From contig NZ_JAGIOC010000001.1 in the NCBI RefSeq assembly GCF_017876515.1, positions 1,302,001-1,366,000 on the forward strand: a stretch of DNA of 64,000 nucleotides, given 5' to 3'. Shown piece by piece: positions 46,776-55,738 of the stretch. This stretch comes from Brachybacterium fresconis. Its GTDB lineage: Bacteria; Actinomycetota; Actinomycetes; Actinomycetales; Dermabacteraceae. The position numbers were made by a program, and so were the translations under genes. The stretch's first letter is position 1, and the number at the start of each line of letters is the position of its first letter. The notes beneath the pieces were generated by a model. That model was not told the DNA's origin. It was given only the letters and a program-made list of their open reading frames with translations, and did not search any database.

Positions 46776-47888
46776 TCAGATCTCCGTCCCGTAGTGCTGG
46801 GAGAAGCGGACGTCGCCCTCCACCATGTCGCGCATGTCCGCCACGCCGTTGCGGAGCATGAGCAGACGCTCGATCCCGAGGCCGAAGGCGAAGCCCTGGT
46901 ACCTCTCGGGGTCCACCCCGGCGGCGCGGAGCACGTTCGGATGGACCATGCCGCAGCCGCCCATCTCGATCCAGCCGGTGCCGCCGCAGACCCGGCAGTC
47001 CGGGTCCGCGTCGTGGTCCAGGCCCAGCCGCGCCTGGCAGCGGAAGCAGCGGAAGTCCATCTCGGCGCTGGGCTCGGTGAAGGGGAAGTGGTTGGGGCGC
47101 AGCCGCGTGATGGGCGCCCCGCCGAACAGGTGCGCCGCGAGGGCGTCCAGCGTCCCGACGAGGTTCGCCATAGTCAGGTTCTCATCGATCGCGAGACCCT
47201 CGACCTGGTGGAACATCGGCGAGTGGGTCGCGTCGATCTCGTCGGCGCGGTACACGGTCCCCGGGCAGGCCACGTACAGCGGGGCGCCGCGCTCGAGCAT
47301 CGCGCGGATCTGCACCGGCGAGGTCTGGGTGCGCAGCAGCATCCCGGAGCCCTCGGGCGCGACGTACAGCGTGTCCTGCAGCGAGCGCGAGGGGTGCTCG
47401 GGATCGGCGTTCAGGGCATCGAAGTTCAGCCAGGAGGACTCGATCTCCGGGCCCTCGGCGATCTCCCAGCCGATCCCGACGAAGAAGTCGCCGATGCGAT
47501 CGGTCAGCGTGGTCAGCGGGTGCGCGGCGCCCCGGGGGCGCAGATCCGTGGGCAGCGTGACGTCGACGGTCTCGGCGGCGAGCGCGGCCTCCTCCTCGGC
47601 GGCGGCGAGCTCCTCCTGCCGGGCCGACAGCGCCTTCTGCACGCGGCCCTTGCCCTGGCCCACCAGCTTGCCGGCGGCGGCCTTGCGGTCCTTGGGCAGA
47701 TCCTTGATGGCGCGGTTCGCGGAGGTCAGCACGCTCGCATCGCCCACGTGCCGGGTCCGCACCTGCTTCAGGGAGGCGGTGTCGGGCGCAGCGGCGATCG
47801 CGGCGAGCGCGTCGTCGACCGCGGCGGTGATGCTCGCCTCGTCGATCTGGGGCGCCTCGGGCGCGGGGGGTGTGTCGGACACGGGCAT
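46776..47888 (-). CDS. pheS: Phenylalanyl-tRNA synthetase alpha subunit
   Basis: This 370-residue catalytic subunit has an N-terminal coiled coil (~20-105), class II motif 2 FHQVEGLAID and motif 3 GFAFGLGIERLLMLRNGV. The Cys-rich loop CFRCQARLG...CRVCGGTGWIEMGGCGMV found in many PheS is present. I chose the ATG at 47886-47888 because it gives the family length; the one at 47933 would add 15 residues without homology. No T-box or attenuator was recognised upstream. It opens the pheST operon, divergent from the mscR gene. Confidence 0.95.
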   Translation of the reverse strand: MPVSDTPPAPEAPQIDEASITAAVDDALAAIAAAPDTASLKQVRTRHVGDASVLTSANRAIKDLPKDRKAAAGKLVGQGKGRVQKALSARQEELAAAEEEAALAAETVDVTLPTDLRPRGAAHPLTTLTDRIGDFFVGIGWEIAEGPEIESSWLNFDALNADPEHPSRSLQDTLYVAPEGSGMLLRTQTSPVQIRAMLERGAPLYVACPGTVYRADEIDATHSPMFHQVEGLAIDENLTMANLVGTLDALAAHLFGGAPITRLRPNHFPFTEPSAEMDFRCFRCQARLGLDHDADPDCRVCGGTGWIEMGGCGMVHPNVLRAAGVDPERYQGFAFGLGIERLLMLRNGVADMRDMVEGDVRFSQHYGTEI

Positions 47889-47974
47889 CGCTTTCGTCGG
47901 GAGTCGTCCTGAGGGGTCACGGGGTGCGGGCACCGGGGCGCGGCACCGCGGACCATTCTAGGAGGCCCGGCGCG

Positions 47975-48088
47975 CGGACGTCGGCCGTGCCTGCGAGCGA
48001 GGGTCGTCGGCCTGGTGTCCCGTCGTCGACCGCGCCCACGAGCGGACGCCGACCGCGCCTGCGAGCGGACGTCCGCCGCGCCTGCGCG
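47975..48088. repeat. Degenerate 23-bp tandem repeat between pheS and mscR
   Basis: Three adjacent 23-bp units begin at 48020, 48043 and 48066; the clearest starts cggacgccgaccgcgcc and ends tgcgag. Another good unit lies at 47975-47997, with a diverged one between. It fills most of the 309-bp divergent intergenic region, which otherwise shows only the ribosome-binding site of the plus-strand gene. Confidence 0.75.
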
Positions 48089-48197
48089 TGCACTCTCGGC
48101 ACCCGGCCCGGACCCGTCCGGCCCTGCTCATCGACAGGCGCCGCGGAGCTGGTCACGGCTAGGCTGGCCCGGAACCCCGACCTCGAAGGAGGCCAGC

Positions 48198-49295
48198 ATG
48201 TCCTGGACCGTGAAGGGCGTCGTCGCCCGCGCCGAGAAACAGCCCGCCGAACTGGTCGACATCGTCGTACCGGACCCGGGACCGAACGACGTCGTCGTCG
48301 ACATCGAGGCCACCGGTGTCTGCCACACCGATCTCGCCTACCGCGACGGCGGCATCAACGACGAGTTCCCCTTCCTGCTGGGCCATGAGTCCGCGGGCCG
48401 CGTCTCGGCGATCGGCGAGGACGTCACCCACGTCGAGATCGGCGACTACGTCGTGCTGAACTGGCGCGCCGTGTGCGGCCAGTGCCGCGCCTGCAAGAAG
48501 GGCGTGACGCAGTACTGCTTCGACACCCACAACGCCTCGAAGCCCATGACCCTCCCGGACGGCACCGAGCTGACCGCCGCCCTCGGCATCGGCTCCTTCG
48601 CCGAGAAGACCTTGGTCCACGAGGGCCAGTGCACGAAGGTCTCCCCCGACGCCCCGCCGGAGGTCGCCGGTCTGCTGGGCTGCGGCGTCATGGCCGGCAT
48701 CGGGGCCGCGATCAACACCGGCGCCGTCCAGCGCGGCGAGTCCATCGCGGTGATCGGCCTGGGCGGCGTGGGCTGCGCGGCGATCGCCGGGGCGGAGCTC
48801 GCCGGGGCCACGACGATCATCGGTCTCGATGTCGACGAGCAGAAGCTCGCCGCCGCGGAGGAGCTGGGCGCCACCCACACCCTGGCCACCAAGGGACTCT
48901 CCCCGCAGCAGGTCGCCGAGAAGATCCAGGAGCTCACCGGCGGCTTCGGGGCCGACGTCGTCGTCGACGCGGTCGGCATCCCGCAGACCTACGAGACCGC
49001 GTTCTACGGACGCGATCTCGCCGGCCGCGTCGTGCTGGTCGGCGTCCCCCGCCCGGACGTCGAGATCACGCTGCCGATGCTGGACGTGTTCGGCCGCGGC
49101 GGCGCCCTGAAGTCCTCCTGGTACGGGGACTGCCTGCCCGAGCGGGACTTCCCGTATCTCACGGACCTGTTCCTGCAGGGCCGGCTGCCGCTGGACCGCT
49201 TCGTCACCGGGCGCACCGATCTGCCCGGGGTCGATGCGGCGCTGGATTCCCTGCACGACGGCGCGAACCTGCGCACCGTGGCGGTGGTCTCCTGA
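48198..49295 (+). CDS. mscR: S-(hydroxymethyl)mycothiol dehydrogenase / zinc-dependent alcohol dehydrogenase
   Basis: This 365-residue class III-type zinc alcohol dehydrogenase has catalytic zinc ligands C42 (GVCHTD) and H63/E64 (LLGHESAG), the structural zinc cluster [15 protein letters not shown], and the NAD motif [15 protein letters not shown]. In actinobacteria this subgroup oxidises the formaldehyde-mycothiol adduct and can reduce S-nitrosomycothiol. The metallo-beta-lactamase partner overlaps its stop, as in mycobacterial mscR loci. The start has AAGGAGG five bases upstream. It would detoxify formaldehyde or nitric oxide in the cytosol; assignment within the zinc-ADH family rests on context. 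Confidence 0.88.
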   Translation: MSWTVKGVVARAEKQPAELVDIVVPDPGPNDVVVDIEATGVCHTDLAYRDGGINDEFPFLLGHESAGRVSAIGEDVTHVEIGDYVVLNWRAVCGQCRACKKGVTQYCFDTHNASKPMTLPDGTELTAALGIGSFAEKTLVHEGQCTKVSPDAPPEVAGLLGCGVMAGIGAAINTGAVQRGESIAVIGLGGVGCAAIAGAELAGATTIIGLDVDEQKLAAAEELGATHTLATKGLSPQQVAEKIQELTGGFGADVVVDAVGIPQTYETAFYGRDLAGRVVLVGVPRPDVEITLPMLDVFGRGGALKSSWYGDCLPERDFPYLTDLFLQGRLPLDRFVTGRTDLPGVDAALDSLHDGANLRTVAVVS

Positions 49296-49915
49296 TGAGC
49301 ATCCGACTCGATCACGCCACCACCTCCGGCACCTTCAGCCTCGACGGGGAGACCCACGAGGTCGAGAACAACGTGTGGGTGCTCGGCGACGACGAGCAGT
49401 GCCTCGTCCTCGACGCCCCGCACGACGTGACGACGGTCCGTGACCTGGTGGGCGAGCGCGAGTGCGTCGGCATCCTGCTGACCCACGCGCACGACGATCA
49501 TGTGCGGATGGCCCCGGAGCTCTCCGAGGCGCTCGAGGCTCCGATCCTGCTGAACCCGGCCGACCGCGAGGTCTGGCAGCTCACCCACGGCGACCTCCCT
49601 TGGGACGGCGACGTCACCGACGGTGACATGTTCACCCTCGGCGGCGTGGACCTCGAGGCCCTGCACACCCCGGGCCACTCCCCCGGCTCGACCTGCTACT
49701 ACGTCGAGGAGCTCGGCGCGGTGTTCGTCGGCGACACCCTGTTCCAGGGCGGTCCCGGCGCCACCGGGCGGTCGTTCTCCTCGCGGGAGACGATCGAGCA
49801 GTCGATCCGGGAGCGCCTGTTCGCGCTGCCGGAGGACACGGTCGTGCACACCGGGCACGGCCCGGACACGACGATCGGGGCCGAGAAGAGGGCCGCGCAG
49901 GGCGATTGGCTGTGA
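49295..49915 (+). CDS. MBL-fold hydrolase, mscR partner
   Basis: This 206-residue metallo-beta-lactamase-fold protein has the zinc motif THAHDDH at 63-69, then HTPGHSPGS, a bridging Asp in FVGDTLF and a C-terminal HTGHGPDT. That is the pattern of glyoxalase II-type thioesterases. Its ATG overlaps the dehydrogenase stop as TGATG (49293-49297), so the two are coupled. The likely task is hydrolysis of the formyl-mycothiol thioester made by the upstream enzyme; this is inference from context. Confidence 0.88.
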   Translation: MSIRLDHATTSGTFSLDGETHEVENNVWVLGDDEQCLVLDAPHDVTTVRDLVGERECVGILLTHAHDDHVRMAPELSEALEAPILLNPADREVWQLTHGDLPWDGDVTDGDMFTLGGVDLEALHTPGHSPGSTCYYVEELGAVFVGDTLFQGGPGATGRSFSSRETIEQSIRERLFALPEDTVVHTGHGPDTTIGAEKRAAQGDWL

Positions 49916-49993
49916 GAGCCTCTCGCGCTCGGCCCTGCTGAGCACCATCTGCTGCTGACGGCGGCGGTCGCATCCCTGCGGCCGTCGCCGTTC

Positions 49994-50066
49994 GTGTGCG
50001 CGGGGTCGCAGAAGATGCTCGTGTGCGCGGGGCCGCGGATGATGCGCGGGGCTGCAGACGATGCTC
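49994..50066. repeat. Imperfect ~24-bp tandem repeat (3 units)
   Basis: The units start gtgtgcgcggggtcgcag (49994), gtgtgcgcggggccgcgg (50021) and cgcggggctgcagacg (50045), and the first and third end gatgctc. They lie in non-coding DNA. Confidence 0.65.
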
Positions 50067-50204
50067 GCGGGCCGCAGGGCCAGCGTGACGTCCCCCGTGG
50101 CGATGCGGGCCGCCGTACGTGCATGCGGAGCCGCGCGCGGTCGACAACGAAGAATCATCCGCCCGTTCGACATTCCATCACTGCAGGTCATCCTCGCCCC
50201 GAAG

Positions 50205-50246
50205 TTATCCACAGCTCTCCATCTGTCACACCCTCCTCTGTAGAAT
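50205..50246 (+). promoter_or_regulatory. DnaA-box-like 9-mer and -10 element before the HNH gene
   Basis: TTATCCACA at 50205-50213 matches the DnaA box consensus exactly. A -10 TAGAAT follows at 50241-50246, with a perfect SOS half-site GTTCGA just downstream (50256-50261); the other half is poor. No clear -35 is seen. The start of the HNH gene is 67 bp beyond the -10. Confidence 0.4.
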
Positions 50247-50312
50247 AGGTCACACGTTCGATGATCCGGCGGGGAGCAGTTCTCGCCGCAGACCCCAAGG
50301 AGGCGAGGGACG

Positions 50313-51905
50313 ATGGGCGAGTTCGACGACGGCGCGGCACCGTTCCTCCTCGCGCCTCCCAGCCCCGAAGCGGCCGCGGCGGCGAAGCAGACGGCGGCCC
50401 GGAAGCGGCGTCGCGGCCCCATCTCGCGCGATGCGGTCCGACGTGCGGGGCTCAGCAGCTCTCCGCGGATCGCGCAGAAGCTGGCGGAGCTGTGGGACAG
50501 CGGCCGCCAGGACTCCCGCCGCCTCGCCCTGCGTTATCTCGTCGTCATCGAGGCGTCGCAGGACCCCTGGGGTCCGGAGCTCGATCGGGATGCCGCGGCC
50601 ATGGAGGAGCTGCACGTCTCCCTCGCGCTGCGCTGCACGAGGGTGCAGGCCGCACGGACGATCCGCGAGTCCCATCGCGTCGGCGCCCTGCTCCCCCACA
50701 TCCTCGACCGCCTGGCCGAGGGTGACTTCCCCGCCGCATGGTTCTCGACGGTGATCGAGCGCACCCACGAGCTCGGGGACGATGCTGTGCGCGAGGTGGA
50801 CGAAGCGCTCGCGGACGCCGACCTCGCCATCAGTCCCGAGGCCTTCTCGCGGCGCCTCGGCCATCTGATCACGGCCGCGACCGCGCACAGCGAGCTGCCC
50901 GAGCACGCCACCCCCGAGGCTCGCCGCCGCGTGGTCCTCGATCCGCCGCGGCCCGATGGCACGGGCTGCCTGCGCATCATCGGCCCGATCCCGGAGCTGC
51001 TGGATCTCAGCCGCCGTCTCGACCAGGCCGCCCATGCCGTGAAGAACGCCCAGCTGGCCGCGCTCGAGGACGGCACGCCGATCCCCTCGGATCCCGACGG
51101 CATGATCGAGAGCACCGGCCAGGTGCCGCCCCTGACCACCACCCGCTACTCGGTGCTGCTGGGTGCGTGGCTCGACACCGACGGGGTCGAGGTGCCCGCA
51201 ACGAGGTTCCGCATGACGGTGACGGTGCCGTTCATGACCCTGCTCGGAGAATCCGATGCTCCCGGCATGCTCGACGGCACCACTCCCATCCCCGCGGACA
51301 TGGCGCGTGACCTCGCGGGCCGCGAGGATTCCTGGTACCGGGTCCTGACCGACCCTTCCACGGGCCGCTTCCTGCCCCTGGCCGCGGATCGCTACCGTCC
51401 GACGGCCGCGCAGCTGGAGCATCTTCGGCTGCGCCACCCCACCTGCGCGGTGCCCGGATGCAACCGGCCCACCTCCTGGCTGGCCGAGGCGGACCACATC
51501 GAGGAGTTCGACCATGAGGATCCCGCCTCCGGTGGTCCGACCGACGTGGACAACCTGCACGACCTCTGCCGCGAGCACCACCGGCTGAAGACGCTCGGCC
51601 TGCTCGATCCGGTGCGCGACGACCTCGCCGGCAAGACCTGGTGGGACGTCTCCGGGATGCTCATGACGATGCAGGACGACGGCCGTGACCTCGCCACCGA
51701 ACAGGTCGTGACCGAGATGACCACAGCCTGGGAGCAGTTCGAAGCATCACGGGCGATGCGCACGGAGAGCACACGGCGACGGCGCGAGGTCCAGGAACGA
51801 GGGCTCTCCCCGGGGGACGTGACCACCGGTCCGGATGGTGAGGACGGATGGTGGGTCGGCCGCGATGGCGACCTGCATCCGCCCGGGCCGCCTCCGCCCT
51901 TCTGA
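50313..51905 (+). CDS. DUF222 / HNH endonuclease-domain protein (530 aa)
   Basis: Residues ~40-300 form the helical DUF222 domain typical of the actinobacterial 13E12-type family (helices around LALRYLVVIEAS, HILDRLAEGDFPAAWFSTVI). The HNH nuclease motif is at ~370-430: CAVPGCNRP, the His in EADHIEEFDH, then NLHDLCREHHRLKT, with CxxC...CxxH zinc ligands. The C-terminal 90 residues are hydrophilic. These proteins are often multicopy; whether they are mobile, SOS-induced or domesticated is unresolved. No repeats or integration sites were seen at its ends. The start at 50313 has a GGCGAGGG-type site just upstream. Confidence 0.92.
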   Translation: MGEFDDGAAPFLLAPPSPEAAAAAKQTAARKRRRGPISRDAVRRAGLSSSPRIAQKLAELWDSGRQDSRRLALRYLVVIEASQDPWGPELDRDAAAMEELHVSLALRCTRVQAARTIRESHRVGALLPHILDRLAEGDFPAAWFSTVIERTHELGDDAVREVDEALADADLAISPEAFSRRLGHLITAATAHSELPEHATPEARRRVVLDPPRPDGTGCLRIIGPIPELLDLSRRLDQAAHAVKNAQLAALEDGTPIPSDPDGMIESTGQVPPLTTTRYSVLLGAWLDTDGVEVPATRFRMTVTVPFMTLLGESDAPGMLDGTTPIPADMARDLAGREDSWYRVLTDPSTGRFLPLAADRYRPTAAQLEHLRLRHPTCAVPGCNRPTSWLAEADHIEEFDHEDPASGGPTDVDNLHDLCREHHRLKTLGLLDPVRDDLAGKTWWDVSGMLMTMQDDGRDLATEQVVTEMTTAWEQFEASRAMRTESTRRRREVQERGLSPGDVTTGPDGEDGWWVGRDGDLHPPGPPPPF

Positions 51906-51968
51906 GCCGCTCCTGCCGCCCGATCGACCGGGCTGCGGGGCAGGGCTCCGCGCCGCCCTCCGCGGCGA

Positions 51969-54182
51969 TCACCCGGGAGGCTCGGACGCATCCTTCGACC
52001 GCTGGTCACGAGGCTGCGTCTCGTCGTGCGACGCCTCGACCCCGTGCTCATCCGTCGCGGTGGTCGCAGAGCCCGGTTCTCCCGCCCCTGCCGCGTCGGG
52101 GTCCGACATCGCAGAAGCCGACATCGCAGGGTCCGGCACCGCAGGAACCGACACCGCAGGGCCCGAGGACGCAGGCCCTGAGGCCCCGGGTTCGCGGCGT
52201 GCGGTCTCCGGTGCCGCCGCCGGCGCCTCCCCCCGCAAGCTCGCGAGGTATGCGTTGTACGCCTCGAGCTCCGCCCCGCCGTCGCGGTCCGCCTTGCGGT
52301 CGAACTGACGGGCGCGACGATCCTCGGACTGCATCCACATCGTCGCCATCAGGATCGCGTAGAAGAAGGTGGGGATCTCCGAGACCGCCCACATGATCGT
52401 GGCCCCGCGCTCCTGGATCAGCGCGAGCTGGTCGGCCGTGTACATCCCGAGCTCCCCGTACCAGTCCGGGGCGATCAGCCAGGTCGCGGAGACCAGCGCC
52501 ACTCCGAAGAAGGCATGGAAGGCCAGAGTGACCAGCAGGGTGATCAGCTTCAGGATCGGGTTGATGGTCCTGGTGGACGGATCCACCCCGATCAGCACCC
52601 AGGCGAACAGATAGCCCGAGGCCAGGAAATGCACGGTCATCATCACATGGCCGACGTGCGTGTACATCGCCGCCTCGAACAGCGGCGAGAAGTAGAAGAT
52701 CACCAGCGACCCGGCGAAGATCAGCCCGGCCACCGGCGGGTTGGCGACGAGCTGGGAGTACCGCGAGTGCAGAGCGGCGAGAACCCATTCGCGGATCCCG
52801 CGGGATCCGTCGGTCCGCGGGGCGACGGCACGCGAGAGCAGGGTGACGGGCCCGCCGAGCACCCACAGCGGCGGGGCGATCATCATCATCGCCATGTGCT
52901 GGACCATGTGGGCATCGAAGCGGAACCGACCCCAGGCGGCCACTCCCCCGTTCATCACCCAGGCGAAGGCCACGCAGCCCATCACGAAGGCGAGAGTGCG
53001 GTGCCACGGCCAGGTGTCGCCGCGGCGCACCAGCCGCACCACGCCGATCACGTACAGCGCGGCCATGGCCACGGCCAGCAGCAGCGCGATCCAGTCGGGC
53101 TGGAACAGCGTGAACATCGTGGCGGGGCCGAACTCCTGCTCCGGCGGCAGGTAGCCCACCAGCGACAGGACCTTCAGATCTCCCTCCGCAGGGATCTCCT
53201 GCGGCACCGGGGGCGCCGAACGCCCCAGAGCGATCGAGGCCCCGATCACGGCGGCCATCACCACGCCCTCGGTCGCCGCCAGGTGGCGGAAGCGCAGCCG
53301 ATCGCCCAGTCGGCGGCGCTGGACGGCGCCGAGGCAGGCCAGCGTCACCAGTCCGATCGCCTTGACCAGCACCACGCGGCCGTAGCCGGTGCTCAGCAGC
53401 TCGCCCCAGGCGGACATGCGTATCGAGGCGCTGACCAGACCGCTGATCGCGAGGGAGGCGACCGCGGCCAGAGCCCACGGGGAGAAGCGGCGCACCGTCG
53501 TCGTCAGACGCTTGTCGTCGAGCCACGGCGCGATCAGGCCGATCACCAGCAACCCGCCGGCCCAGACGGAGACGGCGACCAGATGCAGGACCATCGCGTT
53601 GACCGCGTTGACGTGATCCAGGCTCGCTCCGGCGTGGCCGGCGAGTCCCAGGGAGGCGACGCCGAGGCCGGCGAATGCCAGCCCCCAGCAGGCCAGGACG
53701 GTGGAGCGGGCCAGCGCATAGGCGAGGGCGGACAGCGCCGCCAGGATGCCGATGGTCAGCTGGGTCCGGCCGAGGTCCCCGTTCAGGGCGATCTGCCAGA
53801 TGTCCAGTCCGGAGTTCGCGCCGGCGGCCTCGAGCCCGCCCAGCGGGATCTGCGTCACCGACGCCACGGCCCACAGCAGGGCACCGGCCGCGCCGAGGCG
53901 GATCGTGCGGCGCCGCACCCGGTCCAGGGTGGTCACCTCGCGTCGGCCCGGGCCCGGCAGCAGCAGCACGGCGGTCCCGCCCGCGCCGACGGCGAGCAGC
54001 AGGCCCAGATGGTGCAGGGCGCGCACGACGGGGGTGCCCCAGGTGACCAGCGGGGAGGCGGGGACGAGCGTCGCGGGTTCGGCGGCTCCGGTGGCGAACA
54101 GCCCGACCAGGGCGCTGGCGACGGTCAGGGCCAGCAGTGCGGGGACGGCGAGGGCGGCGATCCGCAGGACGCGGGAGCTCAT
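51969..54182 (-). CDS. CopD-CtaG fusion membrane protein (737 aa)
   Basis: About 14 or more membrane helices are predicted. Residues ~50-330 resemble a CopD copper-transport domain (conserved His in RALHHLGLLLAVG and HLVAVSVWAGGLL). Residues ~360-625 resemble CtaG, the caa3 oxidase assembly factor (FDAHMVQHMAMMMIAPPLWVLGGP, HVGHVMMTVHFLASGY). The clustered His and Met residues fit copper handling. The last ~90 residues are a soluble Pro/Ala/Ser tail with a 5-residue repeat. It would import and deliver copper to cytochrome oxidase. CopD-CtaG fusions are known in actinobacteria. It overlaps the SpoU methyltransferase gene by 4 bp (54179-54182). Confidence 0.9.
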   Translation of the reverse strand: MSSRVLRIAALAVPALLALTVASALVGLFATGAAEPATLVPASPLVTWGTPVVRALHHLGLLLAVGAGGTAVLLLPGPGRREVTTLDRVRRRTIRLGAAGALLWAVASVTQIPLGGLEAAGANSGLDIWQIALNGDLGRTQLTIGILAALSALAYALARSTVLACWGLAFAGLGVASLGLAGHAGASLDHVNAVNAMVLHLVAVSVWAGGLLVIGLIAPWLDDKRLTTTVRRFSPWALAAVASLAISGLVSASIRMSAWGELLSTGYGRVVLVKAIGLVTLACLGAVQRRRLGDRLRFRHLAATEGVVMAAVIGASIALGRSAPPVPQEIPAEGDLKVLSLVGYLPPEQEFGPATMFTLFQPDWIALLLAVAMAALYVIGVVRLVRRGDTWPWHRTLAFVMGCVAFAWVMNGGVAAWGRFRFDAHMVQHMAMMMIAPPLWVLGGPVTLLSRAVAPRTDGSRGIREWVLAALHSRYSQLVANPPVAGLIFAGSLVIFYFSPLFEAAMYTHVGHVMMTVHFLASGYLFAWVLIGVDPSTRTINPILKLITLLVTLAFHAFFGVALVSATWLIAPDWYGELGMYTADQLALIQERGATIMWAVSEIPTFFYAILMATMWMQSEDRRARQFDRKADRDGGAELEAYNAYLASLRGEAPAAAPETARREPGASGPASSGPAVSVPAVPDPAMSASAMSDPDAAGAGEPGSATTATDEHGVEASHDETQPRDQRSKDASEPPG
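52102..52176 (-). repeat. 15-bp coding tandem repeat (5 copies)
   Basis: Units such as tccgacatcgcagaa and gccgacatcgcaggg repeat every 15 bp on the plus strand. They encode the pentapeptide repeats (AVPDP/AMSDP type) in the cytosolic tail of the CopD-CtaG protein. Confidence 0.85.
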
Positions 54183-55063
54183 GCCCGCGCCCGCCGTCGC
54201 CGCAGCGTCTCGAAGAGGCAGACCGTCGCTGCGGTGTGGACGTTCAACGATTCGGCGTGTCCGGCCAGCGGGATGCGCACCGCGAGCGGGGCCGCGGCCA
54301 CGACGTCCTCGTCCAGGCCGTGGGCCTCGTTGCCCAGGATCCAGGCGATCCGCTCGGGCAGGTCGGCGGTGAACAGCTCGGTGGGTGCGTAGCCGCTGGT
54401 GGCGGCCGCGGTGATGTCCGAGGCGGCGAGGGCCGGGAGCAGCTCGGCGCTCTCGGCGCCGGTGATCACGGGGAGGTGGAACAGGCTGCCGGCGGAGGCG
54501 CGGACGGCCTTGGGGGCGTAGGGGTCGGCGCTGGTGCGGGTGAGAACCACGAGGTCGGCGCCGGCGGCGTCGGCGGTGCGGATCAGGGTCCCGACGTTGC
54601 CGGGGTCGCGCACCTCGTGCAGCACGACCACCGTCACGGGCCGGTTCGAGGGGAGGTCACCGATCGCGGTGACGGCTCCGGCGGCGTCCGGGGCGGGCAG
54701 GGAGCCGACGGCGAGCACGCCCTGGGGGCTGACCAGTGCTCCGGTCCCGTCGGGCGCATCGGACTCGGGGCCGGTCTCGCGGACCATGGCGCGCAGGATG
54801 CGGTCCTCGACCTCGTGCACGGCGATGCCTGCGGCGGCGGCGAGGTCGGGGAGATCAGGGTGGTCGGTCGCGGCGCGAGCAGTGATCAGCAGCTCGAGCG
54901 CCAGCTCGGGGCGGTGCGTGAGCAGGGAGCGGACCGCCTGCGGGCCCTCGATCCGGAACCGATGCTGCTTGCGACGCGCAGAGCGCCCGGCCAGCGCCGC
55001 CACCGTCCGCACCCGCTCGGAGCGGGGGGAGGTGATCGGGGGCTGATCCGGGCGCTCGGTCAT
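54179..55063 (-). CDS. SpoU/TrmH-family RNA 2'-O-methyltransferase
   Basis: This 294-residue protein has an N-terminal RNA-binding substrate domain (RKQHRFRIEGPQAVRSLL) and a C-terminal SPOUT knot. Motif 1 is DPGNVGTLIRTADAAGA with the catalytic Arg, motif 2 is ILGNEAHGLDE, and motif 3 is HAESLNVHTAATVCLFE. It methylates a ribose in rRNA or tRNA using SAM; the target cannot be fixed. It lies 19 bp after rplT, as in many actinobacteria. The start at 55061-55063 is favoured by homology; no strong ribosome-binding site is present, so translation may depend on readthrough from rplT. Confidence 0.92.
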   Translation of the reverse strand: MTERPDQPPITSPRSERVRTVAALAGRSARRKQHRFRIEGPQAVRSLLTHRPELALELLITARAATDHPDLPDLAAAAGIAVHEVEDRILRAMVRETGPESDAPDGTGALVSPQGVLAVGSLPAPDAAGAVTAIGDLPSNRPVTVVVLHEVRDPGNVGTLIRTADAAGADLVVLTRTSADPYAPKAVRASAGSLFHLPVITGAESAELLPALAASDITAAATSGYAPTELFTADLPERIAWILGNEAHGLDEDVVAAAPLAVRIPLAGHAESLNVHTAATVCLFETLRRRRARA

Positions 55064-55082
55064 CGCGTGATGGGGCGCGATG

Positions 55083-55463
55083 TCAGGCTGCCGGGGCGTT
55101 GACGTCCTTGGGGAGGGCGTTCTTCGCGACCTCGACCAGGGCGGCGAATGCCGGAGCATCATTGACCGCGAGCTCGGCGAGCATGCGGCGATCCACCTCG
55201 ACGCCGGCCAGGCCGAGTCCCTGGATGAGGCGGTTGTAGGTCAGGCCGTTGGCGCGGGACGCCGCGTTGATGCGCTGGATCCAGAGCTGACGGAAGTTGC
55301 CCTTGCGCTTCTTGCGGTCGCGGAAGTTGTAGGTCTGCGAATGCAGCACCTGCTCCTTCGCCTTGCGGTACAGGCGAGAGCGCTGACCGCGGTAGCCGCT
55401 GGCCTGCTCGAGGATTTCCCGACGCTTCTTATGGGCGTTGACCGCCCGCTTCACGCGTGCCAC
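55083..55463 (-). CDS. rplT: Ribosomal protein L20
   Basis: This 126-residue, strongly basic protein has a typical start [20 protein letters not shown] and the conserved [11 protein letters not shown]. It binds 23S rRNA and is needed for 50S assembly. It is the third gene of infC-rpmI-rplT, 58 bp after rpmI. In many bacteria L20 represses this operon by binding its own mRNA; no such site was identified here. Confidence 0.98.
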   Translation of the reverse strand: MARVKRAVNAHKKRREILEQASGYRGQRSRLYRKAKEQVLHSQTYNFRDRKKRKGNFRQLWIQRINAASRANGLTYNRLIQGLGLAGVEVDRRMLAELAVNDAPAFAALVEVAKNALPKDVNAPAA

Positions 55464-55521
55464 GTGATACTCCTTCGATCGTAAGTTCAGGGCGCGGGAG
55501 ACGTGCTCCCGCGTGGGCGAG

Positions 55522-55716
55522 TCAGCGGCCCAGCAGCTTCTTCATGCGCTTGACGTCGGCCTTGTCGACATTCGTGTCGCTGCCGAGCCGGCGCTTGCGG
55601 GTGGAGGACTTGTGCTCCAGCAGGTGGCGGGCGTTCGCCTTCTCACGCATGAGCTTGCCCGAGCCGGTCACGCGGACGCGCTTCTTGGTCCCGGAATGGG
55701 TCTTGTTCTTCGGCAT
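55522..55716 (-). CDS. rpmI: Ribosomal protein L35
   Basis: This 64-residue basic protein begins [20 protein letters not shown] and ends in [10 protein letters not shown]. The ATG at 55714-55716 has AGGAG upstream; the longer frame to 55818 is antisense-like sequence of the infC end. It lies 22 bp after infC. Confidence 0.97.
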   Translation of the reverse strand: MPKNKTHSGTKKRVRVTGSGKLMREKANARHLLEHKSSTRKRRLGSDTNVDKADVKRMKKLLGR

Positions 55717-55738
55717 GTGCCTGTTCTCCTTCGTACGT

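Larger units (their letters stand above)
49916..50312. other. Intergenic region with hairpin, short repeats and promoter elements
   Basis: This 397-bp stretch carries no gene I can support. It holds a GC-rich hairpin candidate after the MBL gene (ACGGCG...CGCCGT, 49958-49992), three imperfect ~24-bp repeats with the core gcgcggggt/cc at 49994-50066, a perfect TTATCCACA 9-mer at 50205-50213, and the promoter area of the HNH gene. Confidence 0.6.

Noticed and set aside
50205..50213. Origin of replication suggested by the DnaA-box 9-mer
   Set aside because: A single box without an AT-rich region, dnaA, dnaN or clustered boxes. It is reported only as a regulatory curiosity.
50313..51905. HNH gene as part of a mobile element or homing intron
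   Set aside because: No inverted repeats, target duplication, integrase or interrupted host gene was seen at its ends.
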